8,051 nucleotides of DNA from Planctomycetota bacterium (GTDB taxonomy: Bacteria > Planctomycetota > UBA1135 > UBA2386). The notes under the pieces are model-generated. The model did not search any database and was not told where the DNA came from. It worked only from the letters and a program-made list of their open reading frames with translations. The first letter of the stretch is position 1. Each line of letters begins with the position of its first letter. Of the stretch, positions 1-6,419 are shown piece by piece. The DNA is taken from positions 1 through 8,051 of the forward strand of contig JAEYTU010000077.1 of NCBI GenBank assembly GCA_023433825.1, read 5' to 3'. A program made the position numbers and the translations under genes.

Positions 1-1947
1 GGCGTCGAGATCGGCACGCGTCGTTACGACGTCATGCTGGTCGATCGTCTTCGTGACGAAGCCGCGCTGACGGAGGCGATCGTCGCTCGCGGCGGCAGCG
101 TCGTGACGCAGTCGCGCGGCAACGTGCTGCTCGAAGCCGAACTGACGGCGCAGCAAGTGCTCGACGTCGCCGGCGAGAGCACCGTGCTGTGGATCCAGCA
201 GTGGACGACCCCCGAGGTCGACATGGACAACGCCCGAATCCAGGGTGGTGCGAACTACCTGCAGACCGCGACCGGCATGACTGGCAAGGGCGTCCGCGGC
301 CACATCATGGAAGGCGTCTACCCGAACCACACCGAGTTCGTCGCGAACGCCTACCGCGTGCTTCCGATCGGCCTGTTCAACACGACCGGCGACACGCACG
401 GCAACGCGACGTTCGGTGTGATCTTCGCGCGCGGCGCCGCGGCGCAGGCTCGCGGCCTCTGCCCCGACGGCCAAGGTCTCTTCACGAACTACAACTACGT
501 CTACAACAACAACAACCGTTGGACGTTGGTGCGTGACCTGGTCGACCCGACGCTCGCGCACAAGGCCATGTTCCAGACGGCCTCGTGGGGCTACGCGCAG
601 AACATCGTCTACGAGGCGCGCGCCGCAGAGATGGATCGGATCATCTTCGACCACGACATGCCGATCACGCAGAGCCAGAGCAACACTGGTTCGCAGCGTT
701 CGCGGCCGCAGGCGTGGGCGAAGAACATCATCTCGGTCGGCGCGTTGTCTCACTACAACAACGCGAACCCTGCCGACGACCGCTGGACGAGCGCGAGCTA
801 CGGCCCGGCACCGGACCAGCGCTACAAGCCCGAGCTCTGCGCGTTCTACGACCTGACCTACACGACCTACAGCTCGACCGGCTACGGCGAGTTCGGCGGC
901 ACGTCCGGCGCGACGCCGATCGTCGCGGGTCACCTCGGTCTCGCGATCGAAATGTTCACCGACGGGTTGTTCGGCTATCCCGCCGCGCCGTCGTGGAACC
1001 AGCGGTTCGACTACCGCGCGCACGCGACGACGATGAAGGCGCTGCTGATCGCGACCGCGCGGCAGTACGACCCGGCCGTCAACGGCGGGATCGAACGTCG
1101 CAAGCAGGGCTTCGGCTTCCCGAGTCTGCAGGACATGTACGACCTGCGGAACAAGACGCTCGTCGTCGACGAACTCGACGTGCTGACGCAGGGCGCGTCG
1201 CGCAACTACTGGGTGTTCGTCAAGCCGGGCACGACGCAGTTCAAGTCGACGATGACCTACCTCGATCCCGAGGCGGCCGTCCCGACGAGTGGTGCGCACC
1301 GCGTCAACGACCTCGATCTGAAGGTCGTCAGCCCCAGCTACCAGACCTATCACGGCAACAACGGTCTGGCCAACCTCGGGCTCTGGAGCACGACCGGCGG
1401 CACGCGGAACTCGATCGACACGGTCGAGAACGTCTTCGTGCAGAACCCGGCGTCCGGTCTGTGGCAGGTCGAGGTCAGCGCGCCGCTGATCGCGATCGAC
1501 CAGCACCTGGAGACGCCGGTTGTCGACGCCGACTACGCGTTGGTCTCGGTCGGCATCGGCGGCGGTCGTGATCGCTCCGGCGTCACGAACGACCTGACGT
1601 CGAGTGGCTCCGGCAACCTGCGACTGGCGCTCGGTGCGCTCCCGGCGAGCTACGCCGCGGGGTTCACGATCTACAGCGCGACGACGACGCGGCCGCTGGG
1701 CACCGGCAACTTCCTCGGCCTCGAACTCGACTCGCTCGCGATCGCGTGCTTGTCGATGACGCCGACGGCGGGCAGCCCGTTCGCGTTCACGCCGTCGACG
1801 ACGGTCTTCCCGGCCGTCCCGTACCAGTTCCCGGCGCCGATCGCCGTCGCGCTGACCGGGCTGACGCTCGACTGCGTGACGATGTTCGTCAACGGCAGCG
1901 GCGCCGTGATCGACGCATCGAACGTGTCGCGCGTGACCGTGCAGTGA
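1..1947 (+). CDS. Subtilisin-like serine protease (S8 family, KP-43-like), 5'-truncated
   Basis: The reading frame is open from base 1, so the start and any signal peptide lie upstream; 648 codons are visible. Codons 1-80 look like the end of a propeptide or N-terminal linker. The peptidase domain spans roughly codons 85-345. Catalytic His is codon 133 (397-399, in DTHGNATFG), the oxyanion-hole Asn is codon 228 (682-684, in QSQSNTG), and the nucleophile Ser is codon 302 (904-906, in GGTSGATPIVAG). Around the expected catalytic Asp the sequence is GKGVRGHIMEGV, with Glu at codon 104 and no Asp. Codons about 399-520 resemble the C-terminal beta-sandwich of KP-43-type subtilases (VNDLDLKVVSP, then TVENVFVQNPASGLWQVEV). 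The last ~110 residues (from about codon 540) form an additional module, possibly for surface attachment or sorting. By family, this is an exported endopeptidase acting outside the cytoplasm. It converges on glyA. The S8 family call is firm; activity is uncertain because of the Asp replacement. Confidence 0.9.
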   Translation, partial: GVEIGTRRYDVMLVDRLRDEAALTEAIVARGGSVVTQSRGNVLLEAELTAQQVLDVAGESTVLWIQQWTTPEVDMDNARIQGGANYLQTATGMTGKGVRGHIMEGVYPNHTEFVANAYRVLPIGLFNTTGDTHGNATFGVIFARGAAAQARGLCPDGQGLFTNYNYVYNNNNRWTLVRDLVDPTLAHKAMFQTASWGYAQNIVYEARAAEMDRIIFDHDMPITQSQSNTGSQRSRPQAWAKNIISVGALSHYNNANPADDRWTSASYGPAPDQRYKPELCAFYDLTYTTYSSTGYGEFGGTSGATPIVAGHLGLAIEMFTDGLFGYPAAPSWNQRFDYRAHATTMKALLIATARQYDPAVNGGIERRKQGFGFPSLQDMYDLRNKTLVVDELDVLTQGASRNYWVFVKPGTTQFKSTMTYLDPEAAVPTSGAHRVNDLDLKVVSPSYQTYHGNNGLANLGLWSTTGGTRNSIDTVENVFVQNPASGLWQVEVSAPLIAIDQHLETPVVDADYALVSVGIGGGRDRSGVTNDLTSSGSGNLRLALGALPASYAAGFTIYSATTTRPLGTGNFLGLELDSLAIACLSMTPTAGSPFAFTPSTTVFPAVPYQFPAPIAVALTGLTLDCVTMFVNGSGAVIDASNVSRVTVQ

Positions 1948-1985
1948 CGCGGAGCGTCACGCACCAGCGACGGTCGCAGTGACGC
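1944..1985. repeat. Three copies of a 7-mer forming mutually exclusive hairpins at the protease stop
   Basis: GTGACGC occurs at 1944-1950 and again at 1979-1985, and its exact reverse complement GCGTCAC lies between them at 1954-1960. The middle copy can pair with the first (7 bp, 3-nt loop GGA) or with the last (7 bp, 18-nt loop), but not with both. The first copy includes the protease stop codon TGA (1945-1947). The two outer copies belong to a 10-base direct repeat, GCAGTGACGC, at 1941-1950 and 1976-1985. The pairings are seen directly. A role in transcript 3'-end formation or stability is inference. Confidence 0.5.
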
Positions 1986-1989
1986 ACGA

Positions 1990-2033
1990 CTGCCGAAGTG
2001 AGCGCGGCGCGAAGCCGCAGCTCACTTCGGCAG
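1990..2033. terminator. Long hairpin between convergent genes, probable bidirectional terminator
   Basis: Arms 1990-2003 (CTGCCGAAGTGAGC) and 2020-2033 (GCTCACTTCGGCAG) are perfect 14-base reverse complements. The enclosed 16 bases fold further: GCGGC (2004-2008) pairs with GCCGC (2014-2018), leaving loop GCGAA and one bulged A (2019). The result is a 19-bp stem with a single bulge. It sits between the protease and glyA stop codons, and the right arm carries the last three codons and the stop of glyA (2022-2024). No T-run follows on either strand, so a classical U-tract intrinsic terminator is not shown. A hairpin acting in both directions, or one that protects the 3' ends, fits the convergent layout. 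Confidence 0.6.
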
Positions 2034-3239
2034 CGGATACCGGCGGCAGAGGTCGACGACCTTCGGTCGCAGCGTCGCCGGGTCCGTGCCGCGCATCAGC
2101 GCGACCAGCGTATCCGCCAGGAAGCGCACCTCGTCGCGGCCCATTCCGCGGGTCGCGAGCGCCGGCGTCCCGAGTCGAACGCCACTCGTCACGCGTGGCG
2201 GCCGCGGATCTCCGGGGATCATGTTCTTGTTGACGACGAGTCCGGCCGCGAACGCCCGCTCCTCGACTTGCTGTCCGGTGACGTCGCCGAGGGGCCGCAG
2301 GTCGACGACGACCATGTGCGTGTCGGTGCCGCCGGTGACGATCTTCAGACCCGCCGCCGCCAAGCACTCGGCGAGGTACTGCGCGAGTGCGACGACCTGC
2401 CGCTGATAGGTGACGAACTCCGGCTGCAACGCCTCGCCGAACGCGACCGCCTTGCCAGCGATCTGATGCAGCAGCGGACCACCTTGCCCACCGGGGAACA
2501 CGGCGCGGTCGATCGCCTTCGCATGCTCCGCCGTCGTCAGGATCATTCCGCCGCGCGGGCCACGCAGCGTCTTGTGCGTCGTCATCGTCACGACGTCGGC
2601 GTGGCCGACGGCCGACGGGATCACGCCGGCCGCCATCAAGCCGGCCGGATGCGCGACGTCGGCCATCAGCACGGCGCCGACCTCGTGCGCGATCGACTTC
2701 ATCGCCGCGTAGTCGATCAGCCGCGGATAGCTGCTGCCGCCGGCGATCAGGACCTTCGGTCGCTTCTCGCGCGCCAGATCTCGGATCTGGTCCAGGTCGA
2801 TCAGCCCGGTCGTCGCGTCGATCCCATACTGCGTCGCCGCGAAGAGCCGCCCGGTCGCGCTCATCGGATGCCCGTGCGTCAAGTGTCCGCCGGCGTTCAG
2901 CGCCATGCCGAGGATCGCGCCGCCGGAGCCGGCCAGTGCCTCGAGCGCCGCCAGGTTGGCCGTCGTCCCCGAGTGCGGCTGGACGTTGACGTGCGCGACA
3001 CCCGGGAACATCCGCAGCGCCCGCGCGCGCGCCAGTTCCTCGATCGCGTCGGCGACCTCGCAGCCCCCGTAGTAGCGCGCACCCGGGTATCCCTCGGCGT
3101 ACTTGTCGGTGATCACACTCCCGCAAGCTTCACGAACGGCGGGGGAGCAGTGGTTCTCGGAGGCGATCAGCGTCAGCGTCGTGCTCTGCCGCGTGAGTTC
3201 CCGTTCCAGCAGCGCAGTGAGCTCGGTGTCGGTCGTCAT
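2022..3239 (-). CDS. glyA: Serine hydroxymethyltransferase
   Basis: This is a cytoplasmic PLP enzyme that interconverts serine plus tetrahydrofolate with glycine plus 5,10-methylene-tetrahydrofolate, the main source of one-carbon units. The 405-residue product has the family landmarks: LTLIASENHCSPAV (residues 22-35), TDKYAEGYPGARYYGG (44-59), NVQPHSGTTAN (85-95), ADVAHPAGL (193-201), and the PLP-binding lysine in THKTLRGPRGG (Lys223, codon at 2571-2573). The length is near the usual 410-430. I chose ATG at 3237-3239 because family members begin close to this motif spacing. An in-frame ATG at 3297-3299 would add 20 residues (MHRTGSFACHVAPGEAPLPG) that do not look like SHMT. No strong Shine-Dalgarno precedes either start, but a hairpin abuts the chosen ATG. 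The gene is divergent from speA and convergent with the protease gene. Its stop codon lies in the arm of the long hairpin at 1990-2033. Confidence 0.97.
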   Translation of the reverse strand: MTTDTELTALLERELTRQSTTLTLIASENHCSPAVREACGSVITDKYAEGYPGARYYGGCEVADAIEELARARALRMFPGVAHVNVQPHSGTTANLAALEALAGSGGAILGMALNAGGHLTHGHPMSATGRLFAATQYGIDATTGLIDLDQIRDLAREKRPKVLIAGGSSYPRLIDYAAMKSIAHEVGAVLMADVAHPAGLMAAGVIPSAVGHADVVTMTTHKTLRGPRGGMILTTAEHAKAIDRAVFPGGQGGPLLHQIAGKAVAFGEALQPEFVTYQRQVVALAQYLAECLAAAGLKIVTGGTDTHMVVVDLRPLGDVTGQQVEERAFAAGLVVNKNMIPGDPRPPRVTSGVRLGTPALATRGMGRDEVRFLADTLVALMRGTDPATLRPKVVDLCRRYPLPK

Positions 3240-3240
3240 G

Positions 3241-3263
3241 CCGGGCAAGGGTGCCTCGCCCGG
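3241..3263 (-). promoter_or_regulatory. Hairpin abutting the glyA start codon
   Basis: CCGGGC (3241-3246) and GCCCGG (3258-3263) are perfect reverse complements with an 11-base loop. On the glyA transcript this hairpin ends one base before the ATG, and its loop contains GAGG, the only Shine-Dalgarno-like run near the start. GAGG is 14 bases from the ATG in linear sequence, which is too far, but folding the stem would bring it closer. The structure is visible in the sequence; an effect on translation is inference. A competing GGCA/TGCC pairing (3244-3247 with 3252-3255) exists. Confidence 0.3.
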
Positions 3264-3277
3264 AGCGACGTGGCAAG

Positions 3278-3293
3278 CGAACGATCCCGTTCG
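3278..3293. repeat. 16-bp perfect palindrome in the glyA-speA promoter region, candidate operator
   Basis: CGAACG (3278-3283) and CGTTCG (3288-3293) are perfect inverted repeats separated by ATCC. The dyad lies 39 bases upstream of the glyA start and 93 bases upstream of the speA start, which is a plausible place for a dimeric repressor site. The half-sites CGAAC/GTTCG recall the Gram-positive-type LexA box, but the spacing between those 5-mers is six bases instead of four, so I do not call it one. CG-rich dyads can also arise by chance at this base composition. Confidence 0.3.
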
Positions 3294-3385
3294 ATGCATT
3301 CCTTGCGGACGTCGTGTTCAATGCGCCGCCTTCCGGAACGTCCCGACCCCGAAGTCACTCCGGACGCACTCCCTCAGCGGACTCG

Positions 3386-5380
3386 ATGAAGAAGCCGAAC
3401 GATCTCCGTCCCTGGACCGTGCGCGACAGCGCCGAGCTCTATCAGATCTCCGCTTGGGGATCCGAGTACTTCACGATCGGCGACAAGGGGCACGTGCTGA
3501 TGACTCCGGGCGGACCCGGGACGCAGTCGATCGACCTCTTCGACCTGATCGAGGACCTGCAGCGCCGCGGCTACGAGTTGCCGGTGTTGCTCCGATTCAG
3601 CGATGTGCTGCGGCACCGCGTCGGCGCGATCTGCGGCGCGTTCCACAACGCGATCAAGGAGAGTGGGTACAGCGGCCAGTACAAGCCGGTGTTCCCGATC
3701 AAGGTCAACCAGCAGCGCGACGTCGTCGAGGAGCTCGTGCACTTCGGCGGTCCGTTCCATCTCGGGCTCGAAGCCGGCAGCAAGCCCGAGTTGCTGGTCG
3801 CGCTCGCGCACATGGACAACCCGCAGGCCCTGATCGTCTGCAATGGCTACAAGGACCGGCAGTACATCGAGACCGCGCTGCTCGCGCAGAAGCTCGGTCG
3901 CTACGTGCTGATCGTCGTCGACCGGTACGAGGAACTCGAGACGATCATCAAGGTCAGTCAGAGCTTCGACCTGCGCCCGCACATCGGCGTCCGCGCCCGA
4001 CTCGCGGCGAAGGGCGCCGGCAAGTGGGTCGAGTCGGCCGGTGAGAAGTCGAAGTTCGGACTGACGGCGTCGGAACTCGTCCGCGTGACCGAGCGGTTGA
4101 AGGAGGTCGGCATGCTCGAGTGCCTCGAGATGCTGCACTTCCACATCGGCAGCCAGATCACGGCGATCCGTGCGATCAAGGACGCGCTGCGCGAGTCGAG
4201 CCGGATCTTCGTCGAGCTGTCCCAACTCGGCGCCGGGTTGAAGTTCCTCGACGTCGGCGGTGGCCTCGGCGTCGACTACGACGGCAGCAAGACGAACTTC
4301 CACTCGTCGACGAACTACTCGCTGCAGGAGTACGCGAACGACGTCGTCTCGGCGATGCAGATGGCCTGCGACGAGAAGGGCATCGCGCATCCGGCGATCG
4401 TCAGCGAGTCCGGGCGCGCGCTGACCGCGCACCACGCCGTGCTGATCTTCAACGTGCTCGGTCACGACATGATGACGATCGGCTCACCAGGGCCCGAGTG
4501 CGCCGAGCACGAGTCGTCGACGATCGTGTCGCTCTACGAGACCTGGAAGGGGATCACGCGGAAGAACTTCCAAGAGGCCTACCACGACGCGCTGCAGCTG
4601 AAGGAGGAGAGCATCAGCCTCTTCAACCTCGGCTACCTCGACCTGAAGGGCCGCGCGCTGGCGGAGACGTTGTTCTGGGTCATCTGTGACCGCATCCAGA
4701 AGGTCGTCTCCGAACTCGACTACGTCCCCGAGGAACTCGAAGGGCTCCAGAAGGCGCTCGCCGACACCTACTACTGCAACTTCTCGGTCTTCCAGTCGGT
4801 GCCCGACCACTGGGCCGTCAAGCAGCTGTTCCCGGTCATGCCGATCCATCGGCTCGGCGAACGCCCGACGCGACGTGGCATCCTCGCCGACCTGACGTGC
4901 GACAGCGACGGCAAGATGGACGAGTTCATCGACCTGCGCGACGTCAAGCACACGCTGGAGCTGCATCCGTTCCACGAGGGCCGGCCGTACTACCTCGCCG
5001 CATTCCTCGTCGGTGCCTACCAGGAGATCCTCGGCGATCTGCACAACCTGTTCGGCGACACGACGGCGATCCACGTCAGCATCGATCAAGACCACGGCTA
5101 TCGGATCGAGCGCGTCGTCGAAGGCGACTCGGTCAACGAAGTCCTCGGCTACGTGCAGTACCGCAAGGACGACTTGATGCGCCGCGTCCGCGTCGTCGCC
5201 GAGGAGGCGATGCGTCGCGGCGCGATCCGGATGGAGGAGACGGCGCTGCTGCTGAAACGCTTCGAAGAAGGGCTGGCGAGCTACACGTATCTCTCCCAAG
5301 ACGACGTCGTTCGCGACCCGATCGTGCCGGCGGCGCCGATCGGGTTGCCGACGCCGACCGCCCGCCAGACTGCGAAGTGA
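3386..5380 (+). CDS. speA: Biosynthetic arginine decarboxylase
   Basis: This is a PLP-dependent (fold type III) enzyme that decarboxylates L-arginine to agmatine, the first step of the agmatine route to putrescine and spermidine. The 664-residue product has the length and motif order of E. coli-type SpeA: AWGSEYFTIGDKGHV (23-37), PLP lysine Lys106 in FPIKVNQQ, GLEAGSKPEL (127-136), VCNGYKDRQYI (151-161), GEKSKFGL (219-226), HFHIGSQI (251-258), DVGGGLGVDYDG (289-300), SESGRALTAHHAVL (340-353), and CDSDG (505-509) with the active-site Cys505 and Asp506, followed by GAYQEILGDLHNLFGDT (543-559). ATG at 3386 is chosen because homology-like sequence starts just after it. Upstream in-frame starts (to GTG 3251) would add low-complexity, non-conserved residues. 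No clear Shine-Dalgarno is visible. The last ~20 residues form a Pro/Ala-rich tail. The stop codon overlaps the GTG of the next gene, suggesting an operon. Confidence 0.96.
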   Translation: MKKPNDLRPWTVRDSAELYQISAWGSEYFTIGDKGHVLMTPGGPGTQSIDLFDLIEDLQRRGYELPVLLRFSDVLRHRVGAICGAFHNAIKESGYSGQYKPVFPIKVNQQRDVVEELVHFGGPFHLGLEAGSKPELLVALAHMDNPQALIVCNGYKDRQYIETALLAQKLGRYVLIVVDRYEELETIIKVSQSFDLRPHIGVRARLAAKGAGKWVESAGEKSKFGLTASELVRVTERLKEVGMLECLEMLHFHIGSQITAIRAIKDALRESSRIFVELSQLGAGLKFLDVGGGLGVDYDGSKTNFHSSTNYSLQEYANDVVSAMQMACDEKGIAHPAIVSESGRALTAHHAVLIFNVLGHDMMTIGSPGPECAEHESSTIVSLYETWKGITRKNFQEAYHDALQLKEESISLFNLGYLDLKGRALAETLFWVICDRIQKVVSELDYVPEELEGLQKALADTYYCNFSVFQSVPDHWAVKQLFPVMPIHRLGERPTRRGILADLTCDSDGKMDEFIDLRDVKHTLELHPFHEGRPYYLAAFLVGAYQEILGDLHNLFGDTTAIHVSIDQDHGYRIERVVEGDSVNEVLGYVQYRKDDLMRRVRVVAEEAMRRGAIRMEETALLLKRFEEGLASYTYLSQDDVVRDPIVPAAPIGLPTPTARQTAK

Positions 5381-6369
5381 CGCACGGTCCCGACCAGAGT
5401 CTGCACTGGCGGGATCGCGGCGCTCGATGGCTCGGACCGTTCCACTTCCTAGGTGTGTTCTGGTACCGCGCGCAACGGTTCGCCGCGCGGTGGCTGCCGC
5501 ATCCGATCAAGTACGTCGCGACGGCGCTGACGGTCACGTTCTTCCACACGTGCCTCGCGTTCGGGCCGTCGCGCGCGCTGGCGCGCAACCAGGCCGTCGT
5601 CCTGGGTCGCACCGGATGGCTCGGCGCGTGGTGGCGTTCGTGGCGTGTGTTGTGGAACTGGGCGTGGTGTCGCAGCGAACGCTACGAACTGCTCGGCGAG
5701 CGCCGACGGCGAATGTCGTTCACCGTCGAGGGGATCGAGCACTGGTTGGCCGCGACGTCGGGCGCACGCGGGGCGCTGTTGCTGACCGCGCACGTCGGCA
5801 ACTTCGAGGCCGGACATCTGATCCCGTCCGAGATGCTGACGAAGCCGCTGCATCTCGCGCGCGCGCCTGAACCCGATCCGGCCGCGCAGGCCTACGTCGA
5901 CAGGCTGCTGAAGTCGACGCTCGGCCCGAACGTCGTCACGCACCTGTTCGACGACGACTTCCGGATCGGACTCGTGCTGATGGCGGCGCTGCGCGCGGGC
6001 GACCTCGTCGCGATGACGTGCGACCGGCCGTGGGGCGACACACGCACGGTCGACGTGTCGTTGTTCGGGAAACCGTTCGCACTCCCGCAAGGTCCCGCCG
6101 CGCTCGCGCGCGCCGCCGACGTTCCGATGATCGCGACGTTCTTCCTGCGCCTCGGACCCATGCGTTACCGGCTCGTCTTCCGCGAACCGATCGAAGTCGC
6201 CCGTGACGGCGACCGTTCGCAAGCTCTGACGGCCGCAACGCGACGGATCGCGCAAGACGTCGAGTGGGCGATTCGGCAAGCACCGGATCAGTGGTTCTGC
6301 TTTCGCGACGTCTGGCCGCAGACGACGACCGATGGCGCGCCCCTCGGCAGTGCTTCGCAGCAGGGCTAA
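5377..6369 (+). CDS. LpxL/HtrB-family lipid A (or lysophospholipid) acyltransferase
   Basis: This is a predicted inner-membrane-associated acyltransferase that adds a fatty acyl chain to lipid A or a related lipid. The 330-residue product carries the HX4E catalytic motif HVGNFE (His139, Glu144) inside LLLTAHVGNFEAG. A second conserved block follows, CDRPWGDTRTVDVSLFGKPF (215-234) then QGPAALARAADVPMIATFF (238-256), and near the C-terminus QWFCFRDVWP (305-314), in the usual place of the terminal aromatic motif of this family. Residues about 46-63 are hydrophobic and could be a membrane segment. The start is GTG at 5377-5379, sharing bases with the speA stop (GTGA). No in-frame ATG gives a full-length product. 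The exact acceptor cannot be read from sequence, and no other lpx genes are in the window. The last ~16 residues are a polar tail. The overlap with speA implies co-transcription and translational coupling. Confidence 0.88.
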   Translation: MTHGPDQSLHWRDRGARWLGPFHFLGVFWYRAQRFAARWLPHPIKYVATALTVTFFHTCLAFGPSRALARNQAVVLGRTGWLGAWWRSWRVLWNWAWCRSERYELLGERRRRMSFTVEGIEHWLAATSGARGALLLTAHVGNFEAGHLIPSEMLTKPLHLARAPEPDPAAQAYVDRLLKSTLGPNVVTHLFDDDFRIGLVLMAALRAGDLVAMTCDRPWGDTRTVDVSLFGKPFALPQGPAALARAADVPMIATFFLRLGPMRYRLVFREPIEVARDGDRSQALTAATRRIAQDVEWAIRQAPDQWFCFRDVWPQTTTDGAPLGSASQQG

Positions 6370-6407
6370 CCTTCGCGTCCCCCAAGTTCCGCGCCTGCTG
6401 CGGCGCC

Positions 6408-6411
6408 GGAG
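6408..6411 (+). promoter_or_regulatory. Shine-Dalgarno site GGAG that sets the start of the secreted protein
   Basis: GGAG lies 8 bases before ATG 6420-6422. It is the best-spaced ribosome-binding site in the window and supports this start over the longer open frame reaching back into the acyltransferase gene. Translation from this ATG immediately gives a good signal peptide. Confidence 0.6.
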
Positions 6412-6419
6412 ATTCCCGC

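Larger units (their letters stand above)
3240..3385. promoter_or_regulatory. Divergent intergenic region between glyA and speA
   Basis: These 146 bases separate the start codons of two divergent genes and should hold promoters for both. I could not find a convincing -35/-10 pair on either strand. TTCAAT at 3317-3322 matches a sigma-70 -10 box at four of six positions but has no partner at the right distance. Two structured elements are present and listed separately: a hairpin at 3241-3263 and a palindrome at 3278-3293. The speA frame stays open back to a GTG at 3251, so part of this region could be translated if an upstream speA start is used. Confidence 0.4.

Noticed and set aside
496..519. 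Asn-rich run with repeated AAC codons in the protease (TNYNYVYNNNN)
   Set aside because: It is a short in-frame surface-loop-like stretch in a real gene; there is no evidence of an unstable repeat or phase variation.
585..1571. 328-codon frame inside the protease gene on the same strand
   Set aside because: It is a +2 frame shadow with Arg/Asp-rich composition and no motifs.
2774..2790. Perfect 7-bp hairpin CCAGATC-TCG-GATCTGG
   Set aside because: It lies inside the glyA coding sequence and is explained by the codons for residues DQIRDL, with no reason to infer regulation.
1957..3126. 389-codon open frame on the - strand overlapping glyA in another frame
   Set aside because: The composition is almost all Arg, Gly, Asp and Ala with no family-like motif; it is a frame shadow of glyA.
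3303..3322. Promoter-like TTGCGG and TTCAAT upstream of speA
   Set aside because: The two elements are only about 8 bases apart and neither has a partner at 16-18 bases, so this is not a usable sigma-70 promoter call.
1998..3389. 463-codon open frame on the + strand opposite glyA
   Set aside because: It is antisense to a certain glyA. The product is Arg/Asp/His-rich low-complexity sequence typical of the complementary frame of high-GC genes.
3374..4465. 363-codon open frame antisense to speA
   Set aside because: It is opposite a well-supported speA, rich in Asp/Arg/Glu/Val, with no recognisable motif.
6391..6406. GCGCC/GGCGC hairpin in the acyltransferase to secreted-protein gap
   Set aside because: There are only five base pairs, no T-run, and it lies next to the GGAG ribosome-binding site; it is too weak to call a terminator.
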